37,612 bases of DNA from Desulfobacteraceae bacterium CG2_30_51_40 (GCA_001874005.1 MNYJ01000002.1:1-37612); one strand, 5' to 3'; shown: positions 25,683 to 33,746, counted from the first letter of the stretch. Notes: generated by a model from the sequence alone, not told the origin. Made by a program: numbers and translations.

Positions 25683-26084
25683 ATGAAAAGAAGAGAATTC
25701 CTAAAGAAATGGATGAGCAGCACCCTTTATGCGGCAGGGGCTGCGGCCCTTGCCTACCCGGCCCTCTCTTTTATGACCTTCAGGAGGGCTAAGACAAGAG
25801 AAGTAGTCTTCGGCCAGAACGATCAGGGAGCGGATATAAACCATAAGGAGGGCGTGTATCTCATCGGGACCGGAGATAAAATCAGGGCCCTGTCCGCGAA
25901 ATGCACCCACCTGGGCTGCCTTGTGAACTACAACCCGCTGACACGCAGGTTTGAGTGCCCGTGTCACGGAAGTGTATATGATATCACAGGCAAAAAGCTT
26001 AAAGGCCCCACGACCAGGGGCCTGGATGAGCTTCCCCTTACAAAAAACTCGGATGGAAGCATAACCGTGAAGGTGGAGATATAG
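25683..26084 (+). CDS. Rieske [2Fe-2S] protein, membrane-anchored
   Basis: A 133-residue Rieske iron-sulfur protein. The N-terminus KRREFLKKWMSSTLYAAGAAALAYPAL is basic then hydrophobic and resembles a Tat-type anchor (KRREFLKK), which would hold it in the membrane with the cluster outside. The two cluster boxes are CTHLGC (about residues 74-79) and CPCHGS (about 93-98), giving two Cys and two His ligands. It should accept electrons from quinol with the cytochrome b encoded next. The ribosome site before ATG 25683 is weak. The gene stop is about 70 bp from the preferred cytochrome b start. Confidence 0.93.
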   Translation: MKRREFLKKWMSSTLYAAGAAALAYPALSFMTFRRAKTREVVFGQNDQGADINHKEGVYLIGTGDKIRALSAKCTHLGCLVNYNPLTRRFECPCHGSVYDITGKKLKGPTTRGLDELPLTKNSDGSITVKVEI

Positions 26085-26152
26085 CGGCCGGCAACTTGAG
26101 CGAAGGATATAAGCCTGCGGGAGGCATGCCGGCTCCGCCACGGGGATTGAAC

Positions 26153-27085
26153 ATGAATGAGCGCAGTTCAGTTGTAAACAGGATAGCCAAAGGTGCCGGC
26201 ATCGCCGTGACATTCTCTACGGCGATGCCGAGACTCGGGCTTGCCTCGCTTTTCATTTGCCTCTTATCCGGGATCATTCTAAGCTTTTACTACAGGCCCT
26301 TTGGAAACGTATTCCAGAATGTCGAAGAGATAACAAGCCTTGTCCCTTACGGATGGTTTTTCAGACAGATACACTACATAACAGGGCAGGCCTTTGTGTT
26401 TTTGATGCTCTTTCATACGGTGGATCACTTCGTCCGGAGGCGGTACAGGATGTATCCGGCGGGTGAATGGACAGGCCTTGTGACGGCTCTAATCGCATGT
26501 TTTTTAACGCTTTTCACAGGCTTTATACTGAAGGGGGATAAGGAAGGGCTTTTCGCTGGAACGATACTCTTGAATATGCTCGATACAATTCCCATGGCGG
26601 GAAAATGGCTCTCCCGGATTTTTGTTGGAAGCGGTGATGCCTTTTTCTTTCTTCCTTATCTTCATCATTGTCTCTTTTTGCCGGTCATTACCGCTTATCT
26701 TATAAGGGGGCATGTCAGTGCCTGGCTGCCCGGGAAGGGATTTGCGGCCGTTGCCTTTGTAGCCGCAGGGACGTACGCGATCCTGGTTGATCCCTTCATG
26801 GATATACCACCTGAGGCCCAGGCCCAAATTGTAACCGGTCCCTGGTTTTTCCTGGGGATACAAACCCTTCTCAAGAGCTGGAATCCCTTTTATGTTGGGA
26901 TACTTCTGCCTTGCGTGTTCGTAGTGCTTGTCCTCATTATACCTGCAGTTTCCAGATTCTCCGGCAGGGAATCGCGCTTTAAGGCGAAATCCGGAATTGC
27001 GGAAAAGGGCTTGTATTGGGCGATCCTAGCCGCATCGGGGGCGTATCTCATCCTTATTGTGAAGGCTTTGGTAAATGGTCCTTAA
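26153..27085 (+). CDS. Cytochrome b (b6/petB-type) of a Rieske/cyt b complex
   Basis: An integral membrane cytochrome b of about 310 residues. The N-terminal four-helix part has the haem-ligand His pattern: FFRQIHYITGQAFVFLMLFHTVDHF, then LHHCLFLPVITAYLIRGH. A subunit IV-like C-terminal extension follows (VDPFMDIPPEAQAQIVTGPWFF, then further helices to the end). The usual PEW quinol-site motif appears changed to GPW. It forms a quinol-oxidising complex with the Rieske protein. No cytochrome c1/f or multihaem c gene follows in the window. The ATG at 26153 has GGGGA six bases upstream. In-frame starts at TTG 26096 or ATG 26126 would add up to 19 residues of unclear value. Confidence 0.87.
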   Translation: MNERSSVVNRIAKGAGIAVTFSTAMPRLGLASLFICLLSGIILSFYYRPFGNVFQNVEEITSLVPYGWFFRQIHYITGQAFVFLMLFHTVDHFVRRRYRMYPAGEWTGLVTALIACFLTLFTGFILKGDKEGLFAGTILLNMLDTIPMAGKWLSRIFVGSGDAFFFLPYLHHCLFLPVITAYLIRGHVSAWLPGKGFAAVAFVAAGTYAILVDPFMDIPPEAQAQIVTGPWFFLGIQTLLKSWNPFYVGILLPCVFVVLVLIIPAVSRFSGRESRFKAKSGIAEKGLYWAILAASGAYLILIVKALVNGP

Positions 27086-27103
27086 TCGCGGAGGGCGCAG
27101 ATC

Positions 27104-27913
27104 ATGAACACCTCTTACCCGATAGTTCTCGCACACGGGATATTTCCATTCGACAGGTTCTTTACGCCTCTTCTGTCCAAGGATAACGATCCAGACGATA
27201 GACTCCATTACTTTCGAAAGATCAGGTCCACGCTGATTGATGAGGGCTTCACCGTGTTTCACAGCAGGGTTAGCTGGGGAGGCCCGCTTGAGAGGCGAGC
27301 TACCGATCTCAGAGATCAGATCCTCGACCTGACCCATGGATTCGGTAAATGGCCCAGGGTTCATATCATCGCCCACAGCATGGGTGGTCTGGATGCGCGA
27401 TGGATGATATATAAATTCAGGCTGGAGGAAAGGGTAGCCTCCCTTACCACCATCGGCACTCCCCACCTGGGAAGTCCTTACGCGCACTGGAGCCTTGAAC
27501 GCCTGAACAGGCTCCTTGACCTTGCATTAAATTTTGGCCTCGACTTAAGAGGGGCAAGGGACCTCACCCCTGAAGCATGTGCCGAAAGAAACAGACTGAC
27601 TGCCGATTTTGAGGCTGCAAACGGGGTCTGTTACAGGACCGTTGCGGGCGTACAGCCGCTTGAGAGAATCTTTAAACCCCTCAGGCTTTCCTGGAGCGTC
27701 ATTCATGCTCTTGAGGGCGAAAATGACGGACTGGTCTCTCTGCGATCTGCCACCTGGAAGGAAGAATATCTAATCAAGGTCTGGGATGCAGACCATCTCA
27801 ATCAGATAGGCTGGTGGGACGCGGCGGAAAAGTCTTCAGGCATGAGCCGCGATGCATTTGAAGAGGGCATTCGAAACAATTATTGTGAGATCGCGGAAGG
27901 GCTTTCAGATTGA
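27104..27913 (+). CDS. Alpha/beta-hydrolase, triacylglycerol lipase-like
   Basis: A 269-residue cytoplasmic alpha/beta hydrolase. It starts with the oxyanion-region pattern YPIVLAHGIFPFDRF. It has the nucleophile elbow HSMGGLDARW (Ser about residue 91), as in bacterial family I lipases. The later GTPHLGSPYAHW is also typical. A candidate catalytic Asp is in EGENDGLVS and a His in DADHLNQIGW, so the triad can be complete. No signal peptide is visible. It follows the cytochrome b gene by 18 bp on the same strand, but no functional tie is evident. The true substrate may be an ester other than a fat. Confidence 0.85.
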   Translation: MNTSYPIVLAHGIFPFDRFFTPLLSKDNDPDDRLHYFRKIRSTLIDEGFTVFHSRVSWGGPLERRATDLRDQILDLTHGFGKWPRVHIIAHSMGGLDARWMIYKFRLEERVASLTTIGTPHLGSPYAHWSLERLNRLLDLALNFGLDLRGARDLTPEACAERNRLTADFEAANGVCYRTVAGVQPLERIFKPLRLSWSVIHALEGENDGLVSLRSATWKEEYLIKVWDADHLNQIGWWDAAEKSSGMSRDAFEEGIRNNYCEIAEGLSD

Positions 27914-27991
27914 TCAGGGGGAGATATTACTGCAGTTTATTGATAAGCATTTCGCAGACAATTTACCGTGAAAATACACCCCCCACCCCGA

Positions 27992-28014
27992 CCCTCCCCC
28001 GCGCGGGGGGAGGG
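27992..28014. repeat. GC-rich palindrome (C/G runs)
   Basis: CCCTCCCCC-GCGC-GGGGGGAGGG is a nearly perfect palindrome, preceded by further C runs (about 27979-27990). It lies in the 276-bp gap between the lipase and macrodomain genes. It resembles small dispersed GC-rich palindromic repeats. It has no T-tract, so a terminator role is doubtful. Confidence 0.5.
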
Positions 28015-28189
28015 AAATCCTCGACCTCGTAAAGTGTAGAGCCGGAGGAGGATTTTCATTAGCGGGGGCGACAAAATATTTCTGTCATGAGCGTTTATAT
28101 GAAAAGCCCTTTGACTATCGAACAGTTGCATCTTTATTTGCCCCAGCTTGAAGCATGGGTTTAAGCTTGATTCGAAAGGGAGGTCATCC

Positions 28190-28705
28190 ATGAAAGAAAA
28201 GATAGAGATCATCCAGAGCGACATAACCAAACAGAATGTGGATGCCATCGTCAATGCAGCCAACACCTCGCTTCTGGGCGGGGGAGGGGTGGACGGAGCG
28301 ATCCACAGGGCAGCGGGGTCTGAACTCCTCGAAGAGACCCGCAGGCTAGGGGGCTGCCCCACAGGCGAGGCGAGGGTGAGCAAAGGCTACCGCCTTCCTG
28401 CCAGGTGGGTCATCCATACGGTCGGTCCTGTATGGCGGGGTGGCCATTCAAGGGAAAGGGAACTCCTTGCCTCATGCTACAAAAACAGCCTCAAGGCCGC
28501 GGTGGATATCGGAGCCAGATCAATAGCCTTCCCGTCCATCAGCACGGGCGCCTACGGTTTTCCCCTGGAGGAGGCAACCCAAATAGCCCTCACCGAAACT
28601 ATGCGGTTCCTGGCCTCCGATAAGACAATAGAGAAGGTCGTCTTTGTCTGCTTCGGAGACCGCGCGACAGAGGTTTACAAAAAGGCCCTCTTGCGATTGG
28701 CCTAG
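28190..28705 (+). CDS. Macrodomain protein (O-acetyl-ADP-ribose deacetylase type)
   Basis: A 171-residue single macrodomain of the YmdB/MacroD type. The ligand-binding features are ITKQNVDAIVNAANTSLLGGGGVDGAIHRAAG and, later, SIAFPSISTGAYGFP. The catalytic-loop Asn and Asp are present in NAANTSLLGGGGVDGA. Members remove ADP-ribose or acetyl groups from ADP-ribose adducts. The ATG at 28190 follows AAAGGGAGG by six to seven bases; an upstream in-frame ATG at 28148 lacks such a site. The gene stands alone. Its TAG stop is inside a possible attC-like repeat (28700-28817), which raises a cassette origin. Confidence 0.93.
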   Translation: MKEKIEIIQSDITKQNVDAIVNAANTSLLGGGGVDGAIHRAAGSELLEETRRLGGCPTGEARVSKGYRLPARWVIHTVGPVWRGGHSRERELLASCYKNSLKAAVDIGARSIAFPSISTGAYGFPLEEATQIALTETMRFLASDKTIEKVVFVCFGDRATEVYKKALLRLA

Positions 28706-28817
28706 CGGGCTTGAAATAAGGCCTTTCTGCTTGGCCCTACCTGATTCATCGCCTCTCCGGCGCACTTCTATGTGCGCCACCGGTTCACGACGGCCTGACC
28801 TCGTCAGAACGTTAGGC
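28700..28817 (+). other. Possible degenerate attC-like inverted repeat
   Basis: The segment begins GCCTAGC (one mismatch to RYYYAAC) at the macrodomain stop and ends GTTAGGC (GTTRRRY) at 28811-28817, 118 bp in all. The ends pair at six of seven positions, AGGCC pairs further in, and a perfect GGCGCAC/GTGCGCC hairpin sits at 28759-28778. Size and placement fit an integron attC. The left core is mutated and no GTTRRRY site was found on the 5' side of the gene. Confidence 0.3.
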
Positions 28818-28840
28818 GGCGGGGGCTTGTCCGGAAAACT

Positions 28841-29086
28841 TCACTCCTTCAGAAAGTAACGGTGATATTCCTCATCCGTAATGTATTTTTTCATGAGGCT
28901 TGTGACCATATCAAAGAGGGCCTCCATATCCGGGGCCGTCATCCGGCCCCTTATAAGCTCCATGAACTCATCATCGGAAAACTTCTGAAGATAGTAAGTG
29001 ATGGTCTTTTCGTCCACATCCCTGCTCAGGCCGAAGCCTACAAAGCCGTCGTATTCATCAACAAAACGATGCGTGTGCCCTGCCAT
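28841..29086 (-). CDS. Small uncharacterised protein, 81 residues
   Basis: A short acidic-to-neutral protein: MAGHTHRFVDEYDGFVGFGLSRDVDEKTITYYLQ at its start, then helical sequence with DDEFMELIRGRMTAPDMEALFDMV, ending YHRYFLKE. I know no named domain. It looks soluble and mostly helical. The ATG at 29086 overlaps the LUD gene's stop (TGATG), which strongly suggests coupled translation and argues that it is real. It is the last gene of the selB-yqeC-xdhC-LUD series. Confidence 0.7.
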   Translation of the reverse strand: MAGHTHRFVDEYDGFVGFGLSRDVDEKTITYYLQKFSDDEFMELIRGRMTAPDMEALFDMVTSLMKKYITDEEYHRYFLKE

Positions 29087-29730
29087 CAGAAACCCAGAGA
29101 CGCCGAGACCAATACCACAGAGATATCGCTCAGTATCGGTCTTCTGTGAAGTATGGTAGTTATGCGGCATATCCTCTGGGGGGAATTGCAGTCGCTGCAA
29201 AGCCCGGTTTCCGCGCAAGGGGTCGCCATTCCGAGGCTCTTGGCCCTCATGGGGCCTGCCACTTCCCTGACCCTCCTGAGGGCCGAATCAAGGTCATGCG
29301 TCACCTTGTTCATGCCCGCAACAATAACAATCTTCTTCGGGCCGAAGCTCATGGCGTTGGTTCGATTGCCTATGCCGTCAACATTGACGACCTCGCCTGT
29401 CATTGAGATGGCGTTTGCGCTGCAGAGAAAGCAGTCGCAGCGTCCCTGCTGGAGCCTGATATTCAGATCCTGCTCGCGTTCAAGCCCCTTCTGCCAGTGA
29501 TCGTAGATAATCTTTCCCTGGGCCCTCAGCTCTTCCATGATCCCTATGGCCCGGGTGGTATCGGAGCCCCCGAATCCGAAACTCTGAAAGCCTCCTATCA
29601 TGCCCATGATCAGTGTCTTTGCCTGGCCCACGGAACCGGTATAATGGGGATCAAAACCGTGTTTTTTCAAGTTTTCAACGGTCTTTAATCCAACCTTCTC
29701 CCATAGCCACTCATCGAAATTTCCAGCCAT
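29086..29730 (-). CDS. LUD-domain (LutC/DUF162-like) protein
   Basis: A 214-residue LUD-domain protein of the DUF162 type. It has GFGGSDTTRAIGIMEEL, the NAISMTGEVVNVDGIGNRT motif, PKKIVIVAGMNKV, and a Cys-rich C-terminus (ATPCAETGLCSDCNSPQRICR). The last four or more Cys suggest a metal site, perhaps iron-sulfur. LutC-type relatives work with LutA/LutB in lactate oxidation, but neither is seen here, so the function is open. The start ATG 29730 lies about 10 bases after AAGGAGA, which is inside the end of xdhC. It is co-directional with xdhC (5 bp apart). Confidence 0.88.
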   Translation of the reverse strand: MAGNFDEWLWEKVGLKTVENLKKHGFDPHYTGSVGQAKTLIMGMIGGFQSFGFGGSDTTRAIGIMEELRAQGKIIYDHWQKGLEREQDLNIRLQQGRCDCFLCSANAISMTGEVVNVDGIGNRTNAMSFGPKKIVIVAGMNKVTHDLDSALRRVREVAGPMRAKSLGMATPCAETGLCSDCNSPQRICRITTILHRRPILSDISVVLVSASLGF

Positions 29731-29735
29731 ATCCC

Positions 29736-30809
29736 TTATGTCTCCTTTTCAGCTCTCACCTTTATAAGTTCCGCGGCGATGCTAACCGCGATCTCTTCAG
29801 GGGTCTCGGCCCCTATCTCAAGCCCTATAGGGCAGTGAACCCTATCCAGGTCATTTTGGGTAAACCCGTCTTCAAGGAGGCTTGCGTAAACAGCCGCCTT
29901 CTTCCTCCTGCTCCCTATCATCCCGACATATTTGGCCCTGGTGCGCAGGGCCTGCGCCAGGACATCGCGGTCGTGCGCGTGGCCCCTTGTGACAATAGCG
30001 AGAAAGGACTCTTCATCCACATCAATCCGATCAAAAAGCCCCTCGAAAGGCCAGGCATGGACCTCGGATGCATCCGGAAATCTGGCAGGGTCAGCAAACT
30101 CCGCTCTATCGTCAATCACCACCACCTGGAAACCGACCCTCGAGGCTATGGGGGCTATCTGCGCCGAGACATGTCCGGCGCCGAAGATAAATAGTCTCAG
30201 CTCTCCCACAACCGGCTCAAGAAAAAGCTCTATCAATCGGCCGTTGGAATCATTTTCCCTGATGAGAAAGGGTTTCCTCTTTACCAGAACCTCAGCCGTG
30301 CTTTTTCCGATAATCTCTCCTATGCTTGGGAGGCCCTCAATCGAACCGGTGAGTTTCCCGTCCGCGCCGAGGAAAAGCTTGGGCGCGGCCCCTCTCCTCC
30401 ATTTCTCTTCCTGGACCACAGTAGCCAAAACCCCTGAGCCCTTTGAGGCGAAGGTTTCAAGAATCTTTTCAATAATGGAAATGGCGGCGGCGTTTTCCCT
30501 TGAAACAGGCTCAAGGAATATCTCTACCTCCCCACCGCAAAGCATGTCGCTTTTTGCTATCTCCGTTCCCTTAAGGGAAAAATATATCCTCTTTGCAGAC
30601 CCAGATCTCATGACATCCAGCCCTGCCTTTGCCGTCATGGCCTCAAGGAGCCCTCCGCCTATGGTGCCTGTAATGGAGCCGTCAGCTTTGATGACACAAG
30701 ACGTCCCCAAGCTCCTCGGCGAAGACCCGGCCTGTCTTATTATGGTGGCGATCACAGCCGTCCCTTGTTCCATAACCGCCTTCCTGAGGGCGGCGTATAA
30801 CTTCCTCAT
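29736..30809 (-). CDS. xdhC: XdhC/CoxI-family maturation protein
   Basis: A 357-residue XdhC/CoxI-family protein. The N-terminal domain has VIATIIRQAGSSPRSLGTSCVI and GTIGGGLLEA, typical of XdhC_CoxI. The C-terminal Rossmann domain has LFIFGAGHVSAQIAPIASRVGF and YVGMIGSRRKKAAV. Such proteins insert or modify the molybdenum cofactor of xanthine dehydrogenase-type enzymes, and relatives belong to selenium-dependent molybdenum hydroxylase clusters. The ATG at 30809 overlaps the yqeC stop (TGATG) and follows AGGAGG by six bases. No molybdenum hydroxylase gene is in this window, so its client lies elsewhere. Confidence 0.9.
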   Translation of the reverse strand: MRKLYAALRKAVMEQGTAVIATIIRQAGSSPRSLGTSCVIKADGSITGTIGGGLLEAMTAKAGLDVMRSGSAKRIYFSLKGTEIAKSDMLCGGEVEIFLEPVSRENAAAISIIEKILETFASKGSGVLATVVQEEKWRRGAAPKLFLGADGKLTGSIEGLPSIGEIIGKSTAEVLVKRKPFLIRENDSNGRLIELFLEPVVGELRLFIFGAGHVSAQIAPIASRVGFQVVVIDDRAEFADPARFPDASEVHAWPFEGLFDRIDVDEESFLAIVTRGHAHDRDVLAQALRTRAKYVGMIGSRRKKAAVYASLLEDGFTQNDLDRVHCPIGLEIGAETPEEIAVSIAAELIKVRAEKET

Positions 30810-31600
30810 CAATTCCTCCTGAACAATCTGTATTTCTTCCTATTGAGAGAGCCTGCAATGACCAAATCCACACCCGAGGCGGCAGCAAGCAATAGCTCCG
30901 CCAGAGACTCCATCGAATTTATATCTACTACAAGCTCCATCTTGTTTAGAAAGGCGATCAGCCTGGCCTCTTTCGGGGTCCCCTTGAAAATACCTCCAGC
31001 GTGGAGGAACAAGGCGCTTACCTTTTCCGGAGAAATGATCTCGCCGGGGGCGGTCTCAGTTATCTCCTGAAATCTCTCCTGTCTGAAGACCAGATCGTGC
31101 GAAAGAGGCCTTCCCAACACCTCGCAGCCGGCGACCGCCACAGTCATGGTTGTCAGTGATGGTACCACGGGCTCGTGACCGGCCGGGGCCTTGAGAGGTC
31201 TTCCGGCAGCCCCGTCCGCCTCAACCAGCACATGATCAATGTCGCCTCTTAAAAAGAGCCTGTCCGCCTCTTCGGAATCTATGCCGGAGATCTTTCCGTT
31301 ATCAAGGAGGTTTTTCCCCACAAATACAGACCCATAATGCTCAAGACACTTGCCGATAGCCCTGGCCGGGTCAATTTCCTCATCCGTCAAGACAACCCCG
31401 GGATACACTCCTGCCTCTGCTTCACGCACCTTGGTTGTAGTCGTTGCTGCAACCTTCTTTCCTATCCCGGTAAGCTCTTCTGTCAATCGCCTCATGAGGG
31501 TGGTTTTCCCGCCGGCACCTACGATTGCCACAAGGGACTTTTTCCCCAGGCCCAGGCAATCGCATAGAACTCCTGTTTCTTCATTCAGGACGGCGGTCAT
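30809..31600 (-). CDS. yqeC: YqeC, selenium-dependent hydroxylase accessory protein
   Basis: A 263-residue nucleotide-binding protein with a P-loop-like GAGGKTTLMRRL (about residues 28-39). The family-typical KVAATTTTKV and DHVLVEADGAAGRPLKAPA stretches follow. This matches YqeC, linked by gene context in other bacteria to labile-selenium molybdenum hydroxylases. Here it sits between selB (6 bp upstream) and xdhC (overlapping), all minus strand. Thus two selenium uses, selenocysteine and perhaps a selenium-containing molybdenum cofactor, are suggested for this organism. The second is inference only. Confidence 0.87.
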   Translation of the reverse strand: MTAVLNEETGVLCDCLGLGKKSLVAIVGAGGKTTLMRRLTEELTGIGKKVAATTTTKVREAEAGVYPGVVLTDEEIDPARAIGKCLEHYGSVFVGKNLLDNGKISGIDSEEADRLFLRGDIDHVLVEADGAAGRPLKAPAGHEPVVPSLTTMTVAVAGCEVLGRPLSHDLVFRQERFQEITETAPGEIISPEKVSALFLHAGGIFKGTPKEARLIAFLNKMELVVDINSMESLAELLLAAASGVDLVIAGSLNRKKYRLFRRN

Positions 31601-31606
31601 GAACTG

Positions 31607-33511
31607 TCACTTTTTCCTGAGCACCCTGTTATCGCCCACGCGTACCGTGATCTGTTTTTTGTCGAAATATTCAATAAGAGGAATGGTATATTTACGGGAG
31701 GCCCCTGTGAGGTCCTTGAACTCAGAGGTTGTCATCTCACCTTTATCCTTAAGGAAGGCCACCAGGCGTTTTTCGAGTTCCTCTATCGCATGGGCATGGA
31801 AAAAGAGATCTTCCTTTACCTTGACCAGCACCCCCTCCTTGCACATGACATCCAGGACTTCGGTTGCCGTCTTTTCAGGAAGCTTCTCCTTGAGTTCCTT
31901 GAAGTAGGGAGGCTGAAGACCGCCTTTTTCATATATCTCCTGGATCTGTCTTTTCGTCTTTTCCTGATCCTCAGCCAGAACCACCTTGTGGCTTTTAAGC
32001 CTCACGGTGTCCATCTCTACAGCGATTTCACCGTCCTGAGAGAGCCTGTTCAACATGTAGGCAAAAAGCTTTGGATTGACGGCCCCGACGGTTCGTGTGC
32101 GCAGCTCTTCCTTGGAAAGCCCCGGTTTCAGAGGGGAGTCCCTGTGGAATTCAGACAGGGTTTCAATAAGCTCGGAAACAGCCTTTGAAAGGGTATCCGC
32201 GTGAATGAGGGCACCTCTTTCCCGGTCGTAAGCGATTATCTTTCTTTCAGTCTTAAGGGCCTGCAAGGTAGCGGAAAGCTTTTTTGTACCCATATTGGCG
32301 AGAAACGACAGTTCCGCTTCCTCCACGCCCTTGGTCCTGGACATGGAAACAAAGGTCTCCAGCACGTCCTTTGCGTCTCCCTTGTGCAGGAGCTTCAGAT
32401 CCGAGATGGATTTCTCGACAAATCTCTTCTTTCTCAGGGGGAGGGGATGGAGGATTTCGCCTCCGCCTATGGCCCTGACGGGAGAGTAGCTTCTGAGCAC
32501 ATAACGGTCGCCCTTGAGGACAGCGGTGGGTTCATCAAGTTGGATCTGGGCAAGACAGCTCTCGCCGGGCTCCAGCTGTTCACGATCCAGAAGAACCACC
32601 GTCGCGATGATCTCGCAGGTGCCGCTGTGAAAACGGGCCTTTGCCCTGTTTTTGAGTTTCCTAGGAGCGCTCGGAAGATGCTCGAGCGTAACGTCAACAA
32701 GTCTTGTGGCCCTGAGCGAACCCTTGGCTGCAAGCACATCGCCCCTTTCTATGCTCGCCCTTTCAACGCCTTGAAGGTTCACGGCTGTTCTGAGCCCGCT
32801 CCTGACCTCGCTCACATCCTCATTGTGCACCTGAATTCCCCGCACCCTGGAGCTTACCCCTTCGGGATAAACCGTGACCTCATCGCCTGTGTGAATCACC
32901 CCTGAGATCGTCGTCCCGGTGATGACGGTACCAAATCCCTTCATCGTAAAAACGCGATCTATTGGAAGCCTGAAGATATGCCCTGTATCTTTTTCGGGAA
33001 TACCCTGAACCACCTCGTCAAGAACCTTTATGAAATCTTCTATTCCCTGCCCTGTTACGGCGGAAACCTCCACTATGGGGGCGTCGGCCAGAAATGACTC
33101 CTTTAGATATTCGCTAACATCCTCTCTCACAAGGCCAAGCCAGTCCGCGTCAACCATATCCACCTTGGTGAGGACAACTACTCCGTATTTTATCCTCAGA
33201 AGGGAGCATATCTCCATGTGCTCTCTGGTCTGGGGCATTACCCCTTCGTCGGCGGCCACAACAAGGGCCACCAGATCAATACCTGTGGCGCCTGCCACCA
33301 TGTTCTTGACAAATTTCTCATGGCCCGGCACATCCACTATGCCAAGGAGTTTTCCGCCGGGAAGTTTCAGATGGGCGAAGCCAAGCTCTATGGTTATGCC
33401 GCGCTCCTTTTCTTCCTTGAGCCTGTCCGTGTCAATGCCGGTAAGGGCCTTTATGAGGGATGTCTTTCCGTGGTCAATGTGGCCAGCGGTACCCAGGATG
33501 ATCTGCTTCAT
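31607..33511 (-). CDS. selB: Selenocysteine-specific elongation factor SelB
   Basis: A 634-residue SelB. The GTPase domain starts MKQIILGTAGHIDHGKTSLIKAL, with G3 DVPGHEKFVKNM and G4 TKVDM. The switch region DRLKEEKERGITIELGFA is typical of SelB rather than EF-Tu. EF-Tu-like domains II and III follow. The C-terminal half (about 380-634) contains winged helices that bind the SECIS RNA. It carries Sec-tRNA to the ribosome at UGA codons such as those in hdrA and mvhD here. The ATG at 33511 is used because homology begins there; an open frame upstream to 33760 crosses the tRNA region and is not coding. selA, selC and selD are not in this window. Confidence 0.97.
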   Translation of the reverse strand: MKQIILGTAGHIDHGKTSLIKALTGIDTDRLKEEKERGITIELGFAHLKLPGGKLLGIVDVPGHEKFVKNMVAGATGIDLVALVVAADEGVMPQTREHMEICSLLRIKYGVVVLTKVDMVDADWLGLVREDVSEYLKESFLADAPIVEVSAVTGQGIEDFIKVLDEVVQGIPEKDTGHIFRLPIDRVFTMKGFGTVITGTTISGVIHTGDEVTVYPEGVSSRVRGIQVHNEDVSEVRSGLRTAVNLQGVERASIERGDVLAAKGSLRATRLVDVTLEHLPSAPRKLKNRAKARFHSGTCEIIATVVLLDREQLEPGESCLAQIQLDEPTAVLKGDRYVLRSYSPVRAIGGGEILHPLPLRKKRFVEKSISDLKLLHKGDAKDVLETFVSMSRTKGVEEAELSFLANMGTKKLSATLQALKTERKIIAYDRERGALIHADTLSKAVSELIETLSEFHRDSPLKPGLSKEELRTRTVGAVNPKLFAYMLNRLSQDGEIAVEMDTVRLKSHKVVLAEDQEKTKRQIQEIYEKGGLQPPYFKELKEKLPEKTATEVLDVMCKEGVLVKVKEDLFFHAHAIEELEKRLVAFLKDKGEMTTSEFKDLTGASRKYTIPLIEYFDKKQITVRVGDNRVLRKK

Positions 33512-33556
33512 CTCTATTTCTTCCTTGATAGGAGTTCTTCTTCTATTACTGATAAG

Positions 33557-33585
33557 TTCATAGATGTTACCGGCCCTTCTGTCAA
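33557..33585 (-). promoter_or_regulatory. Sigma70-type promoter of selB operon
   Basis: On the minus strand, a perfect TTGACA (33585-33580) and TATGAA (33562-33557) are separated by 17 bp. The expected start is about 40 bp before the selB ATG at 33511. It stands back-to-back with the tRNA promoter. Confidence 0.6.
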
Positions 33586-33617
33586 GCTCATTAACCGCTG
33601 TCGATTTCAGATTTTTA

Positions 33618-33646
33618 TTGACCTCTCGAACTCCCTTTGCTACTAT
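33618..33646 (+). promoter_or_regulatory. Sigma70-type promoter of tRNA-Asn
   Basis: TTGACC (33618-33623) and TACTAT (33641-33646) are 17 bp apart. The -10 ends 15 bp before the mature tRNA 5' end at 33662. It is divergent from the selB promoter. Confidence 0.6.
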
Positions 33647-33661
33647 TTCTCCTTGTTTCAT

Positions 33662-33737
33662 TCCCCGGTAGCTCAATAGGCAGAGCGGGTGGCTGTTAAC
33701 CACTAGGTCGGCGGTTCGAGCCCGTCCCGGGGAGCCA
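33662..33737 (+). tRNA. tRNA-Asn (anticodon GTT)
   Basis: A full cloverleaf of 76 nt can be drawn. The acceptor stem is TCCCCGG/CCGGGGA, the D stem GCTC/GAGC, the anticodon stem GGTGG/CCACT with loop CTGTTAA (anticodon GTT), and the T stem GGCGG/CCGTC with loop TTCGAGC. The discriminator base is G and CCA is encoded. It is followed at once by a terminator, and then by accessory DNA, which fits use of its 3' end as an integration site. Confidence 0.97.
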
Positions 33738-33746
33738 AATAAAAAC

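Noticed and set aside
29932-30822. Plus-strand 296-codon open frame
   Set aside because: It is antisense to xdhC, low in complexity (Ser/Pro-rich) and has no domain.
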